From Faecalicatena contorta (GTDB lineage Bacteria; Bacillota; Clostridia; Lachnospirales; Lachnospiraceae), in the NCBI RefSeq assembly GCF_003149105.1, contig NZ_QGDS01000015.1, positions 36,444 through 100,443 on the forward strand: a DNA stretch of 64,000 nt, written 5' to 3'. The position numbers were made by a program, and so were the translations under genes. Numbering within the stretch: the first letter of the stretch is position 1; every line of letters begins with the position of its first letter. Below the pieces are notes generated by a model. It did not search any database and was not told the origin of the DNA. It saw nothing but the letters and a program-made list of their open reading frames with translations. Below, one piece after another: positions 44,632 to 55,000 of the stretch.

Positions 44632-45837
44632 TTGATTGAATTAGAAGAGGCCCTTGACCTGTTGGTGAACAGCGTAAAGACAAACACAAAAACAGAAAAG
44701 CTGGATATTTTATCTGCCTTTGGAAGAATCTGCGCAAAAGATGTGACAGCTGGAATTCCTGTTCCTCATTTTCCAAAATCAGCAATGGACGGATATGCGG
44801 TCAGAAGCCAGGATACAAAGGGGGCTTCAATGGAAAATGCGATTTGCTTTCAGATAGCCGGTGAAATATGTGCAGGGGATTATCTTTCTCCGGCAGCAGA
44901 ACCCTTCACGGCAGTACGGGTCATGACCGGGGGTATAGTGCCGGATGGCTATGACTGTGTGATACGCCAGGAAGATACAGACTATGGGCAGGAACAGGCA
45001 GAGGTATATGTGGAAGCAAAGCCCTGGGAGAACTATTGCCGGATTGGAGAGGATATTGAGGCCGGAAGGCACATCATATCCAGAGGAACCCGTTTGAGAT
45101 CGGGGCATATCGGTATTTTAGCCAGTTTAGGAATTGCGGAAGTTATGGTGTTCAAAACCCCAAAAGTCGGCATCATTTCCACCGGAAATGAACTGGTGCC
45201 TCTTAACCGGCCGATCGGAAAAGTCGGAGTATACCCAAGCAGTGCCTATACGATTGCTGCCAGATTGAAAGCGAAGGGCATTGAGGTACCTTTTATGGAA
45301 ATCTGTGCTGATGATTCCAAAATATTTTCAGATATGCTGGATGAGAAAATCAATCAGGCAGACCTGATTATTACTACAGGGGCAATCTCTGTAGGAAAAA
45401 AAGACTTTCTGCCGGAAGCATTGGAAAAAATGGGAGCAGAAAGACTTTTTCAAAGAGTAAATATGCGTCCCGGGACACCTGTTATGGCGTCCAGATACAA
45501 AGAAAAGATAATACTTAGCTTATCAGGTTATCCCTTTGCGGCCATGGTTAATTTTCAGATGTTTTTCTGGCCGGTTCTGGCCAGACTGGTGGGAGATGAT
45601 TCTCTCTCATGGAAAAAAACGAAGAATGTCGTGGCAGAGGGAAGTATTAAAGTTTCCAAAAAGAGACGGTTTCTCCAGGCGTTTACTGATGAGGACGGGG
45701 TTCATATATATGACCGGAACCAGCATTCCTCCGTTTTGTCCGAGATTATTCATTCAAACTGTATTATTGACCAGAAGCAGGGAACGGGTATTTCACCCGG
45801 TGATACAGTCGATATAATCTATTGGAGTGAAGAATAG
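44632..45837 (+). CDS. moeA: molybdopterin molybdenumtransferase MoeA
   Basis: 401 residues with the MoeA motifs SAMDGYAVRSQD, ITTGAISVGKKDFLPE and a variant LSGYPFAAMVNF of the usual LPGNP loop. It inserts molybdate (or tungstate) into adenylylated molybdopterin. The start is TTG at 44632 after AAAGGAGGAAG; no ATG fits. Position between the NuoF-like gene and fdhF indicates a cofactor gene dedicated to this enzyme. Confidence 0.9.
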   Translation: MIELEEALDLLVNSVKTNTKTEKLDILSAFGRICAKDVTAGIPVPHFPKSAMDGYAVRSQDTKGASMENAICFQIAGEICAGDYLSPAAEPFTAVRVMTGGIVPDGYDCVIRQEDTDYGQEQAEVYVEAKPWENYCRIGEDIEAGRHIISRGTRLRSGHIGILASLGIAEVMVFKTPKVGIISTGNELVPLNRPIGKVGVYPSSAYTIAARLKAKGIEVPFMEICADDSKIFSDMLDEKINQADLIITTGAISVGKKDFLPEALEKMGAERLFQRVNMRPGTPVMASRYKEKIILSLSGYPFAAMVNFQMFFWPVLARLVGDDSLSWKKTKNVVAEGSIKVSKKRRFLQAFTDEDGVHIYDRNQHSSVLSEIIHSNCIIDQKQGTGISPGDTVDIIYWSEE

Positions 45838-45925
45838 ACGAAGGAAGACACATATTACTAACATTTAATGATGAAACAATAAGATGAACATAAATAAGAT
45901 TAATTCAGAAAGGAAGTATGTTTAG

Positions 45926-48649
45926 ATGGTTACAGATTCTGCTATCAAAACGGTTACACTTACCATAGATAATAAGTCTTGTATTGTACCAAAAGGCACA
46001 ACGATTTTAAAAGCGGCCCAAAGCATAGGCATTGATATCCCTACGCTTTGTTACATGAAGGAACTTGTCCCGGACGGCTCTTGCCGTATATGTGTGGTAG
46101 AGATAGAGGGAGGGCGGAAAGGTGGTCTTGTCCCGTCCTGTGCCGAGCATTGTGCCGAAGGCATGGTCGTTTATACCCGCTCCCAGCGGGTTGTAGAAGC
46201 ACGTAAATTTATACTGGATCTGCTTCTTAGCGACCACACTCTGGAATGTTTTTCCTGTGCACGCAATGGAAGCTGTAAACTACAGGAATATTGCCTTGAA
46301 TATGGCGTTGAGAGAACCAGTTTTAGAATAGGCAAGCGTACACCATTTGGAAAAGGAGACACCAGCAACCGCTTTTTCGAGTTCCGGCCTGATAAATGTA
46401 TTATGTGCCGGAGATGTGCACATGTATGTGAAAAGCTGCAGGGGCGTGATGTACTTAGTATAGCCGGGCGGGGCTTCGATACCCATATCTCTACATGTTA
46501 TGATATTGCACGCACTGATCCGACCTGTGAATCCTGTGGAAACTGTGTCTCTGCATGTCCTACAGGAGCCCTTTCTTCCTACGACCAGAAAAGAAATTAC
46601 CGCTCCTATGAGGTGGCTTCGACACAGACTACCTGTCCGCATTGTGCGGTAGGCTGCCAGTTCAATCTTCTGACGAAGAATGGCAAGATAGTTGGAGTCG
46701 ACCCTGTGGATGGTCCGACAAACAAAGGATTGCTTTGTGTGAAAGGAAAATACGGTTCTTATAAATTTGTTCATTCAGGTGACAGGCTGACAACTCCTCT
46801 GATAAAGAAGGACGGAAAATTTGAACCGGCCACATGGGAAGAGGCATTAGGCCTTATTGTAAATAAACTTACTCAGATTAAGAAAAAAGAAGGAGCAGAT
46901 GCAATTGCAGGTTTCTCCTGTTCCCGCTCAACAAATGAGGACAACTATATGTTCCAGAAAATGATGCGGGCAGCGGTAGGAACCAATAACGTAGACAATT
47001 GCGCCCGCGTTTGACACAGCCCTTCAGTTGCAGGTCTTGCAACTACGTTGGGTTCGGGTGCCATGACAAACCCGTTTGATGACATTACTGCTCCTGATGT
47101 GGATGTCATTATGCTTGTAGGTTCCAACCCGGAGGAAGCACATCCGGTACTGGGAACCAAAATCCGCCGCGCGGTGCGCGAGGGATGTAAATTAATCGTC
47201 GTTGATCCCAGGAAGATTGACCTGGCTAAAAACGCTGAGATTCACCTTCAGTTGAAACCAGGAACAAATGTGGCCTTTGCCAATGGCATGATGCATATTA
47301 TTCTGGAGGAAGGTCTGGAGGATGCAGAATTTATCAAATCCCGTACAGAGGGATTTGAAGAACTTAGAGAAATTGTGAAAGACTACACACCTGAAAAGGT
47401 GGCGGAAGTTTGCAATATTGATGCCGGGGAGCTTCGCAAAGCGGCACGTTTGTATGCCAAAGCAAAGAAAGCTCCTATCATGTACTGTCTGGGAGTTACA
47501 GAACACTCTACTGGTACCGAGGGGGTAATGAGTTTGTCCAATCTGGCAATGATGGTAGGTAAGATCGGACGTTCCGGATGTGGAATCAACCCCATACGGG
47601 GACAGAATAATGTGCAGGGTGCCTGTGATATGGGATGCCTGCCGGGAGACTTCCCCGGTTACCAAAAAGTGAAAAATGAAGATGCGCTGAAGAAATTCTC
47701 TGAGCACTGGGGAGTACCACTTAACCCTGCAGTTGGTATTACAGCTACCCGGATGCCCGGTGCGGTAGCAGAGGGCAAGGTGAAGGCGCTGTACATTTTC
47801 GGAGAAGACCCCATGCGCACCGACCCAGATATCGGCCATATTAAAAAGATGCTCACAGGCTTAGAATTCCTTGTAGTTCAGGAATTGTTCATGACAAAAA
47901 CAGCCGAACTTGCAGATGTAGTTCTTCCGGGTGTATCCTATGCAGAAAAAGAAGGAACATTTACTAATTCCGAGAGACGGGTGCAGCGTGTCCGTAAAGC
48001 AGTGGAGCTTAATCTGGGAATGAGGCCGGATGTGGAAATATTCTACGACATTATGAATCGTCTGGGATATCCTCAGCCAAGACTTAGTGCCAGTGAAATT
48101 ATGGATGAAATTTCAGAACTCGTACCTTCTTTCCGTGGTATAAACTATGCCCGCCTTGATGCAGGAGAAAGTCTGCACTGGCCGTGTATGGATGAAAAGG
48201 ATATGGGTAAAGCTATTCTACATGTTGGAAAGTTTACCAGAGGGCTTGGATATTTCTATCCCGCACAGTATAAGCCATCAGCGGAACTTCCAGATGAAGA
48301 ATATCCATTTCTTATGATTACAGGGCGTATGCTGTACCACTACAATGCCGGTGCTATGACACACCGCACAGAGGGAATCAGTGAACTTCATTCATCCTCT
48401 TATATGGAGATACATAAAGGAGATGCTGAGGCTCTCGGAATTAAAAACGGGGACCGTGTAAAAGTAGCTTCCCGCCGAGGTGAAATTGAGACAAGGGCAG
48501 TTGTGGGAGATAAGGTAAACTACGGTGAGGTATTTATGACCTTCCATTTTGATGACGGAAACGTCAACCATTTGACAAATGCAGCCATCGACAGTTTCGC
48601 AAATGTGCCGGAATATAAAGTCTGCGCAGTACGTATCCGGCGTGCATGA
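45926..48649 (+). CDS. fdhF: selenocysteine-containing formate dehydrogenase alpha subunit (reads through TGA at 47012)
   Basis: A 907-residue protein when the in-frame TGA at 47012-47014 is read as selenocysteine 363. The two flanking frames join as CARV-Sec-HSPSVAG, the conserved active site of Sec formate dehydrogenases. Domains: NuoG-like [2Fe-2S] (CYMKELVPDGSCRICVVE), His/Cys cluster (ECFSCARNGSCKLQEYC), two [4Fe-4S] (CIMCRRCAHVCE; CESCGNCVSACPTG), the molybdopterin Fe4S4 site (CPHCAVGCQF), the MGD oxidoreductase core and a C-terminal dinucleotide-binding domain. The N-terminal ferredoxin part links it to the NuoEF-like subunits. It oxidises formate or reduces CO2. It needs MobA, MoeA and selenium. 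Confidence 0.95.
47012..47052 (+). promoter_or_regulatory. bacterial SECIS element and selenocysteine codon
   Basis: TGA at 47012-47014 is followed 11 bases later by a perfect 7-base stem AGTTGCA/TGCAACT (47026-47032, 47038-47044) with loop GGTCT. The TTGCAGGTCT apex is the same as in the E. coli fdhF SECIS, which binds SelB (established knowledge). Confidence 0.93.
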
Positions 48650-48717
48650 TAAATAATTAAATAAGCACAAGCTTTTAACCTTGTGACTTTATACTGCAGA
48701 TAAAGCTTGCTTTTGAG

Positions 48718-48765
48718 GTATAGCATTGAATATATAGGAAGGAGTATTCAATGCTATACTTTTGT
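48718..48765 (+). terminator. terminator of the mobA-fdhF operon
   Basis: A perfect 15-base inverted repeat (48718-48732 and 48745-48759, GTATAGCATTGAATA and complement) followed by TTTTG. It lies 69 bases after the fdhF stop. Confidence 0.85.
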
Positions 48766-48864
48766 ATTTATGTTTGATACAATTAGCCAATAAACACCCG
48801 GATATGAAATGAAAATATAGAGTTAAAAAACAAAATGTGAAATGTGGGTTCAAAGGAGTACAGC

Positions 48865-49449
48865 ATGTGCGGCAGATATTATATAGGGAAGTCTTTGACA
48901 TATAGGATGGAGGAGATTGTCGGGGAGGCTGACTGCAGGATTGAAGAGGAACAGTTTAACAGAGATGTTTATCCTACAGATTTGGTGCCTGTGATTGTTG
49001 CCGGGCAGCAGGGATTAAAACTGACCTGTCAGCGCTGGGGGTATCCGGGGTATCAGGGGAAAGGTGTAGTTTTTAATGCCAGAGCCGAATCGGTTATGGA
49101 AAAGAAGATGTTTCATAATGGAATCCGATACAACAGAGCAGTGATTCCTGCGGGCGGATTCTATGAGTGGAATCAAAATAAAGAGAAGATTACATTTTTG
49201 CGAAAAGATTCGCCTGTTATATATTTGGCGGGCTTTTACAGCCGGTTTGAAGATGGAGAAAGGTTCGTTATTCTGACAACCGCAGCCAATGAATCCATGG
49301 TAAAAACTCATGACAGGATGCCTTTGATTTTGGAGGAAGACCAGCTGGAGGGATGGATTAGAAACAACGGGATGACTGCAGAGATTTTAAGGCAGATTCC
49401 GGTCATGCTGGGTAAAGAGGTGGATTATGAACAGCAGACGTTGTTTTAA
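48865..49449 (+). CDS. SRAP (YedK/HMCES) family abasic-site DNA-binding protein
   Basis: 194 residues starting MCGRYY. The catalytic Cys2, exposed after Met removal, forms a thiazolidine link with abasic sites in single-stranded DNA (established for YedK/HMCES). Other family residues are visible: FNARAES, PAGGFYEWN and HDRMP (His). The frame is open from GTG 48844, but the family requires Cys at position 2, which fixes ATG 48865, preceded by AAAGGAG. It is not functionally tied to its neighbours. Confidence 0.92.
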   Translation: MCGRYYIGKSLTYRMEEIVGEADCRIEEEQFNRDVYPTDLVPVIVAGQQGLKLTCQRWGYPGYQGKGVVFNARAESVMEKKMFHNGIRYNRAVIPAGGFYEWNQNKEKITFLRKDSPVIYLAGFYSRFEDGERFVILTTAANESMVKTHDRMPLILEEDQLEGWIRNNGMTAEILRQIPVMLGKEVDYEQQTLF

Positions 49450-49460
49450 AAGGAAAAATA

Positions 49461-49565
49461 AAGCGTTCAATTCTCAATGAGAAAATGAAAATTTTATCTG
49501 AAGTTACAGAACATGCCATAGCATATGAAACTGAACCACCTAAAGAATCATTGGAAAAAGAGTAA
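49461..49565 (+). pseudogene. C-terminal fragment related to the Cys-rich protein at 23176
   Basis: 34 codons ending in TAA read KRSILNEKMKILSEVTEH... and match the last 34 residues of the 23176 gene at 21 of 34 positions (shared KILSE/KLLSE, TEH, IAYE and EPP). There is no start or ribosome site, and the cysteine cluster is absent. It is a decayed paralogue at the edge of the bacteriocin region. Confidence 0.7.
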
Positions 49566-49572
49566 GGATTCT

Positions 49573-49602
49573 ACCGTTAAAGGTCAAAAAATTACATTTG
49601 AG
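49573..49602 (+). promoter_or_regulatory. candidate LytTR-type direct repeat upstream of the bacteriocin regulator
   Basis: ACCGTTAAA (49573-49581) and ACATTTGAG (49594-49602) each match 8 of 9 positions of the AgrA-type LytTR half-site and are separated by 12 bases, the known spacing. A TATACT -10-like box follows about 50 bases downstream. Autoregulation of the two-component system is the likely role. Confidence 0.45.
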
Positions 49603-49741
49603 GGTCAGAAGAGTGAAAAAAAGTAATAAATATGTTATAAATAATTTGCTTATACTGTAAAACAGGAGATGAAAGTTTCAAAATCAGCAATTGTTGAGAT
49701 GATAAGCATCAAACAGTATTTGTTTGATTAGAGGAGTACAT

Positions 49742-50458
49742 ATGATTAGAATAGGTATCGTTGATGATGAAGAACCAATGCTGGGGATTGTCCAGTATTA
49801 TATTGAAAAATCGATAGAGCCTGGGGATAAGGTAGAAGTTTTTACGTTTTTGAATGGGGATATATTTTTAAATGAAGTGAGACGTGGAAGTAAATTTGAT
49901 ATATTATTTACAGACATTCAAATGACAGTGATGGATGGAATGGAGCTAGGAAGAGAGATAAAGCAGCTGCAGCCAGATTTGTATGTTGTGTTTATTACGT
50001 CCCACATGGAATATGCGGCGGAAAGTTATGTGATAGAGGCCTATCAATATATTCTGAAACAGGATATGGAATGTAGGCTGCCAATAGTCGTACGGCGGTT
50101 GATTAACAAAATCAGCAAAGATGAGGGCGGAGAATATAGATTGGCAGGAACAACCAATATACAGAAGGTTTTTTATCGGGACATCATTTACATTTGTAAA
50201 GCGAAAGGCTCTAAGTATATTCAATATTTTACTGTAGATAATGAATACAAAGAACGTGCAACTTTGGAGCAAATATTTCGTGAATTGCACAGTAAGGAAT
50301 TTATACTGGTAGAACGCAGCTATATTGTAAATATGAAACATATATACAGAATAAGTGGAAATACGATTTATTTAAAAAATGATATTCAGGTTGCAATCAG
50401 CAGGGCGAGGCTTTCAGAAGTAAAGAAAAAAATCAACGAGTACTGGGGGCAGTTATGA
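49742..50458 (+). CDS. LytTR family response regulator (AgrA/ComE type)
   Basis: 238 residues. Receiver domain with acidic pair VDDEE and phospho-acceptor Asp in ILFTDIQMTVMDG, then a C-terminal LytTR DNA-binding domain (FYRDIIYICKAKGSKYIQY; FILVERSYIVNMKHI). The frame opens at 49724, but AGAGGAG before ATG 49742 and the receiver start fix the call. The stop overlaps the kinase gene by ATGA. LytTR regulators usually control peptide bacteriocins, which fits lanA directly downstream of the kinase. Confidence 0.88.
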   Translation: MIRIGIVDDEEPMLGIVQYYIEKSIEPGDKVEVFTFLNGDIFLNEVRRGSKFDILFTDIQMTVMDGMELGREIKQLQPDLYVVFITSHMEYAAESYVIEAYQYILKQDMECRLPIVVRRLINKISKDEGGEYRLAGTTNIQKVFYRDIIYICKAKGSKYIQYFTVDNEYKERATLEQIFRELHSKEFILVERSYIVNMKHIYRISGNTIYLKNDIQVAISRARLSEVKKKINEYWGQL

Positions 50459-51783
50459 CAGGGAAAATTGTAATTTTACAGGGACTGCAGACTGCGGTAA
50501 GTATTTTTGAAATATGGCTGTTATACCAGATTTTGTACAATACTATTATTGAGAAACAGTATCTGAAGAGAAAAGAAATCTGTGTAATATGGGGTAATAT
50601 TATTATTTTAGGAGTGCTGTCATCAATTAATCGTAATCTTCTCTTTTTTTCTCATAGCATGTTTATAGTGCTTGTTATAATCACGATCTTTTGTATATGG
50701 ATTATAAAGAGAAAACATTTAGCTTTAATTATGGGGCTTACACTTACATATTATTCTTTTATAGCCCTATTGGATTTTCTGTTTGCTTTTGCAGGAATAT
50801 CCTTTTTAGGCAGGTTGTTTAACCACACGGTATATTTTCAGGGAATGACTCTAGAAAAGCTTGTTATATACATATGTTCACGTATCATTGCGGGGACCAT
50901 AGTTATAGCAATTAAAAAGCAGCATCATATTAAAATGCATATTTTAGAATTCCAGAATATTCTCTTGGTGATTAGTATTATGTTCTGTGTATTGGTAAGG
51001 CGATATCAGGTGATTTTAGCCGAAATGGTATTTCGTATGAGACAGATGGAAGGGAAAAACACCATAATTTCACTGATGATAATGATTATAATTGTAAGCT
51101 TTATTGGAATCTTGCTCGTCAAAAATAAAATAATACAAAAAGAAAATAATTTTCTTATATTACAGGATGAGATGGAACGGCAGAAATATGAAGACTTATC
51201 TTTGGCTTTAGAGAAAAACAGAGAATTGGTTCACGACATTAAGAATCATTATCTTGTTTTAAAAGAATATGAAAGTACAGGTGATTATGAAGGTCTAGGT
51301 CAGTACTTAGAAGAAATCAGTAAGGATTTTGTAAAAGTGAACTGGCAGGAGCATACAGGTATCCGGATACTTGACTTAATTCTGTGTCAGAAGCGGATAG
51401 AGGCAGAGCGAAAACGAATAGACTTTGAGTTATGGACAAAACCATTTTCAGATTTATCTCTTGTTGACAGTGAAATCTGTGCCCTGTTTGGCAATTTGTT
51501 GGACAATGCAATTGAAGCATGTGAGCGAATTGATTCAGGAGAGAAAAAAATTAGTATTAGAATTGAAAAACAGAAGTATCTGTTTTTTATAGAGATCTGG
51601 AATACTATCAGTAAGGTGCCAAAGAAGAAAGGTGAGGGGTTCCTTTCTTCAAAATCGAACCGTGATATACACGGATATGGGTTAAAAAGTGTCAAACGAA
51701 TTGTGGATAAATATGATAGCGTTATTTCATACAAAGTGGAAGGGAAAAAGTTTATTGTAAGTGTATCTTTCTTTGATGTGTGA
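50455..51783 (+). CDS. AgrC-like GHKL sensor histidine kinase
   Basis: 442 residues. About six membrane segments in the first 220 residues, a coiled linker, the phospho-His motif LVHDIKNHYLVL and a GHKL ATPase with NLLDNAIEAC and GYGLKSVKRIV. This is the class of sensors for secreted peptides; the ligand could be the lantibiotic itself (inference). It is coupled to the regulator by ATGA and ends 35 bases before lanA. Confidence 0.88.
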   Translation: MTGKIVILQGLQTAVSIFEIWLLYQILYNTIIEKQYLKRKEICVIWGNIIILGVLSSINRNLLFFSHSMFIVLVIITIFCIWIIKRKHLALIMGLTLTYYSFIALLDFLFAFAGISFLGRLFNHTVYFQGMTLEKLVIYICSRIIAGTIVIAIKKQHHIKMHILEFQNILLVISIMFCVLVRRYQVILAEMVFRMRQMEGKNTIISLMIMIIIVSFIGILLVKNKIIQKENNFLILQDEMERQKYEDLSLALEKNRELVHDIKNHYLVLKEYESTGDYEGLGQYLEEISKDFVKVNWQEHTGIRILDLILCQKRIEAERKRIDFELWTKPFSDLSLVDSEICALFGNLLDNAIEACERIDSGEKKISIRIEKQKYLFFIEIWNTISKVPKKKGEGFLSSKSNRDIHGYGLKSVKRIVDKYDSVISYKVEGKKFIVSVSFFDV

Positions 51784-51818
51784 AAACGTTTCATAAATAA
51801 GAGGCAGGAGGGATAAAA

Positions 51819-51968
51819 ATGCATTTGGAACAAAATTTAGATTCCGCAGGGGATTTGTTTATGGAGTTGGATGAACAAAATAAAATAATTCCTGATGAGG
51901 ATAATGTGGAGATGGGAATTTCTCACACCTCAGGGTGCGGCGTGTTTTTAACTATTTATTGTTGTTAG
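51819..51968 (+). CDS. lanA: class II lantibiotic precursor peptide
   Basis: A 49-codon gene with a strong site (CAGGAGGGAT) 6-8 bases before ATG 51819. Residues 1-33 are an acidic leader (ELDEQNKIIPDEDNVEMG); the core is probably 34-49, ISHTSGCGVFLTIYCC, with Ser35, Thr37, Ser38 and Thr45 to dehydrate and Cys40, Cys48 and Cys49 to form up to three rings. The ISH...C...CC pattern recalls the lacticin-481/salivaricin A group. The usual double-Gly cleavage site is replaced by Met-Gly. LanM follows after a hairpin. No close known relative is recalled. Confidence 0.88.
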   Translation: MHLEQNLDSAGDLFMELDEQNKIIPDEDNVEMGISHTSGCGVFLTIYCC

Positions 51969-51979
51969 AGTATGTAATA

Positions 51980-52020
51980 CTAACGGGCAGAATGTTGTCA
52001 GAAAACATTCTGTCCGTTAG
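51980..52020 (+). terminator. attenuator hairpin between lanA and lanM
   Basis: A 17-base stem (one G-U) CTAACGGGCAGAATGTT / AACATTCTGTCCGTTAG with a 7-base loop and a weak T tail (CATTTTATG). This is the usual partial terminator that keeps precursor transcript above synthetase transcript. Confidence 0.8.
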
Positions 52021-52092
52021 CATTTTATGCTCTAAGATGTAATTTTTAAGTAATATAATGGATCTTTTCATGTGATTTGAGGGGAGGCGGAA

Positions 52093-55000
52093 ATGGATAA
52101 GAATAGAAGTTATCTATCAGAGCGGAAATATACAAATAATATAAAGTTACAGCAAAATGGTAAAAGTCAAAAATATGAGTATTGGAAAAAGATATTGGGA
52201 GAAAAATCTTTTGCTTATCTGCTAGAGAATGATAGTAATTTTAATGGATTTATAGAGGATAAAGATTTCAGTGAGTCAGGGGATGTAAGGCCTCAATTTT
52301 TTCTGAAAAACAGTGCAAAGTGGAAACTGGGAATTAACACATCATTTTATTATGAAAACAGTGAGGGGAAAGTGCTTTTTGAGGAGTTTTATAACGGATA
52401 TTTACAACACAGTATTGATAAGTTAAAGACAAATTTTAAAGAAAAAGGGGAGTATTTGACAGAAGAAGCCTATTCAGATTTTGCGATACACTTGGCAGAG
52501 CAGCTGCAGGATATTTGTCTAAGGACTCTGATTGCGCAACTGCATTTTTATAAGCAGGCTGATAAATTGCGGGGAATAAGCATTGAGGAAGAGTATGATT
52601 ATTTCTGCCGAAAGTGTATCGGGACGGAATCATTCGTAAAGCATTTGTTTGCAAAGTACCCTGTTTTATACAGATGCATAGAAGATAAAATAAAGCAGAT
52701 GGTTCATTATTATACGGAAGTAATAAATCACTTTATAGTGGATAGGAACAAAATCCGGAAATATTTATGTGGAGGAAATCCCGTTCATAAGATAATAGGA
52801 ATTAAGGGGAATTTTTCAGATACACATAATAATGGCAGACATGTTTTGAGAATTCAATTGAATAATAACATGGAAATTTTGTATAAGCCACGCTCTATGG
52901 AAAATGAAAAGGTATATCACCAATTATTGGACTGGCTAAGCCAGGAAACAAAAATAATGCAGTATAAGTATCTTTTCATTTCCGGTTCTGATTATAGTTG
53001 GAGTTCTCTTGTTGAATATAAATCTTGTAAATCACAGAAACAATTGAAAGATTATTATTTAAGGCTGGGGGTACAATTATTTCTCACTTATTTTTTAGGT
53101 ACAAAGGATTTGCATTGTGAGAATGTGATTGCTTTTGGAGAATACCCGGTTTTAATTGATTTAGAGCTGCTGGTAAATATTCCGGGCTCTAAAGAGAGAA
53201 AGACGGTAAATAAGGAAATATATCATCAGCTTTCACAGTCTGTATTGTATACAGGCCTTTTACCCTTTTATTATTGGAATCAGAATGGCGAGGGAATAAA
53301 CAGCAGTGCGATAAATGGTCTGAGCGGGCAGCAGTATCCATTTAAAGTGCCTTTTATTGCAAATGAGAAGACGTCTGAGATGCGAGTCGAATATCATTAC
53401 CCGGTTTCAAAAAATGTACAGAACTTGGCAAAAGTTGATGGAATATTTTATGAGCCGTACTTACATAGAAAAGAACTTCTGGATGGTTTTATAAAAGCGT
53501 ATCAGCAGGTGGTTTATAATAAAAGTGGATTCCGCAAACTATTAGAAAAATTATGTGTAGTAAAGAGCAGATTTTTGGCGGCAGATACACAGCGGTACAG
53601 TATGATACTATCGAGTTCTTATCATCCGAGTTTGTTGATGGATGGAGCGGCTAGAGAAGTTTTCTTATACACTTTATGGAAAGGAAGAAATCAGCAGGAT
53701 AAGAAGATTATAAAAAGCGAAGTGGAAAGTTTATTAAAAGGAGATATTCCCTACTTTTACTATTATGTAAACGAAAGAAGACTATTAGACAGCCAAGGGG
53801 AAATCGACAAAAATTATTTTTCACATACAGCAATAGGAAAATTATATGATAGACTGGATGCTTTAGGTAAGGAAGATATGCAAAAACAAATGGAATATAT
53901 TGAATTGTCTCTGAATCTGATGCCTGATGGTAAGGAAGGGTACATAAATAGAGTGTATTCTGTGAAAAGAAATACATCAACAGACTGGAATATAGACACA
54001 GAGAAAAAAAGTGTACTGATGAGCAGGAAAATGACCTGGGAACGGCAAATCGTAGAACTGACGAGGCGTATTCTAAATAATGCGATCTGGAACCAGTCCG
54101 GTACAGAGGTAAGCTGGTTCACAGTACAATTATCTGCATACGGAAAACCAAACTGGGAAGTGAAACCTATGAATTTCTATTTATATGATGGGTTGTCTGG
54201 TATGCTGCTGATTATGTATGAATTGAACGGGCGGCAGCAAAATGAAGAAGCTAAAAAAATTTATGAAACGCTGAGAACTATGCTCTTTCATTATACAGAT
54301 GCGGGAAACAAATCTTTAGCTCACTTGAATTCCAGAAGTACAGGGGCTTATGAGGGGGAAAGCTCTGTAGTATATGCGTATTTACTTCTGTATCAGATAA
54401 GCCATGAAGAAATGTATCTAGAATATGCTAAAAAGCACATCCAGATAGTGGAGCAGTTATTAGATGAGGACAGCAGATATGATTTACTTACAGGCAATGC
54501 CGGCGCGGCATGGGTCCTTATTTGCTTAAATGAAGTGACAAATGAGAAAAAATATTTGAAGCTGGCGCAGCGGGCGGTAAACCGATTGAAGAGAACAGCG
54601 AAAAAGCAGGAGAAGGGGATTGGATGGATTGTTCAGCCAGAAATGCCGGCGATGTCAGGTATGGCTCATGGGAACAGTGGAATTTTAATATCAGTGATTA
54701 CTTTGTGGAAATTAACCACTGAAGATAAATATGCACAATTGGCTGAGCAGATATGGCTGTATGAAGAGTCTCTTTATCATTCTGAGAATCATAACTGGGA
54801 AGATGTTCGTGCAAGAGATGAAAAAGAAAAGGATATAGGTACAGTTGCATGGTGTCATGGAGCGGCAGGGATTTTGCTATCGAGGATACGATGCTATGAG
54901 GTAGTAGAGGATTTGGTATGGAAAGAAAGATTTAAAAAGGATATTTTGAGAGCATATAGAATATTAAAAGAATACTGGAGACGTGACAGCTATAGCCTTT

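Noticed and set aside
47012..47014. TGA read as a nonsense mutation splitting formate dehydrogenase into two genes or a pseudogene
   Set aside because: The position is the catalytic Sec/Cys site, the frame is intact on both sides and a SECIS hairpin with the known loop follows.
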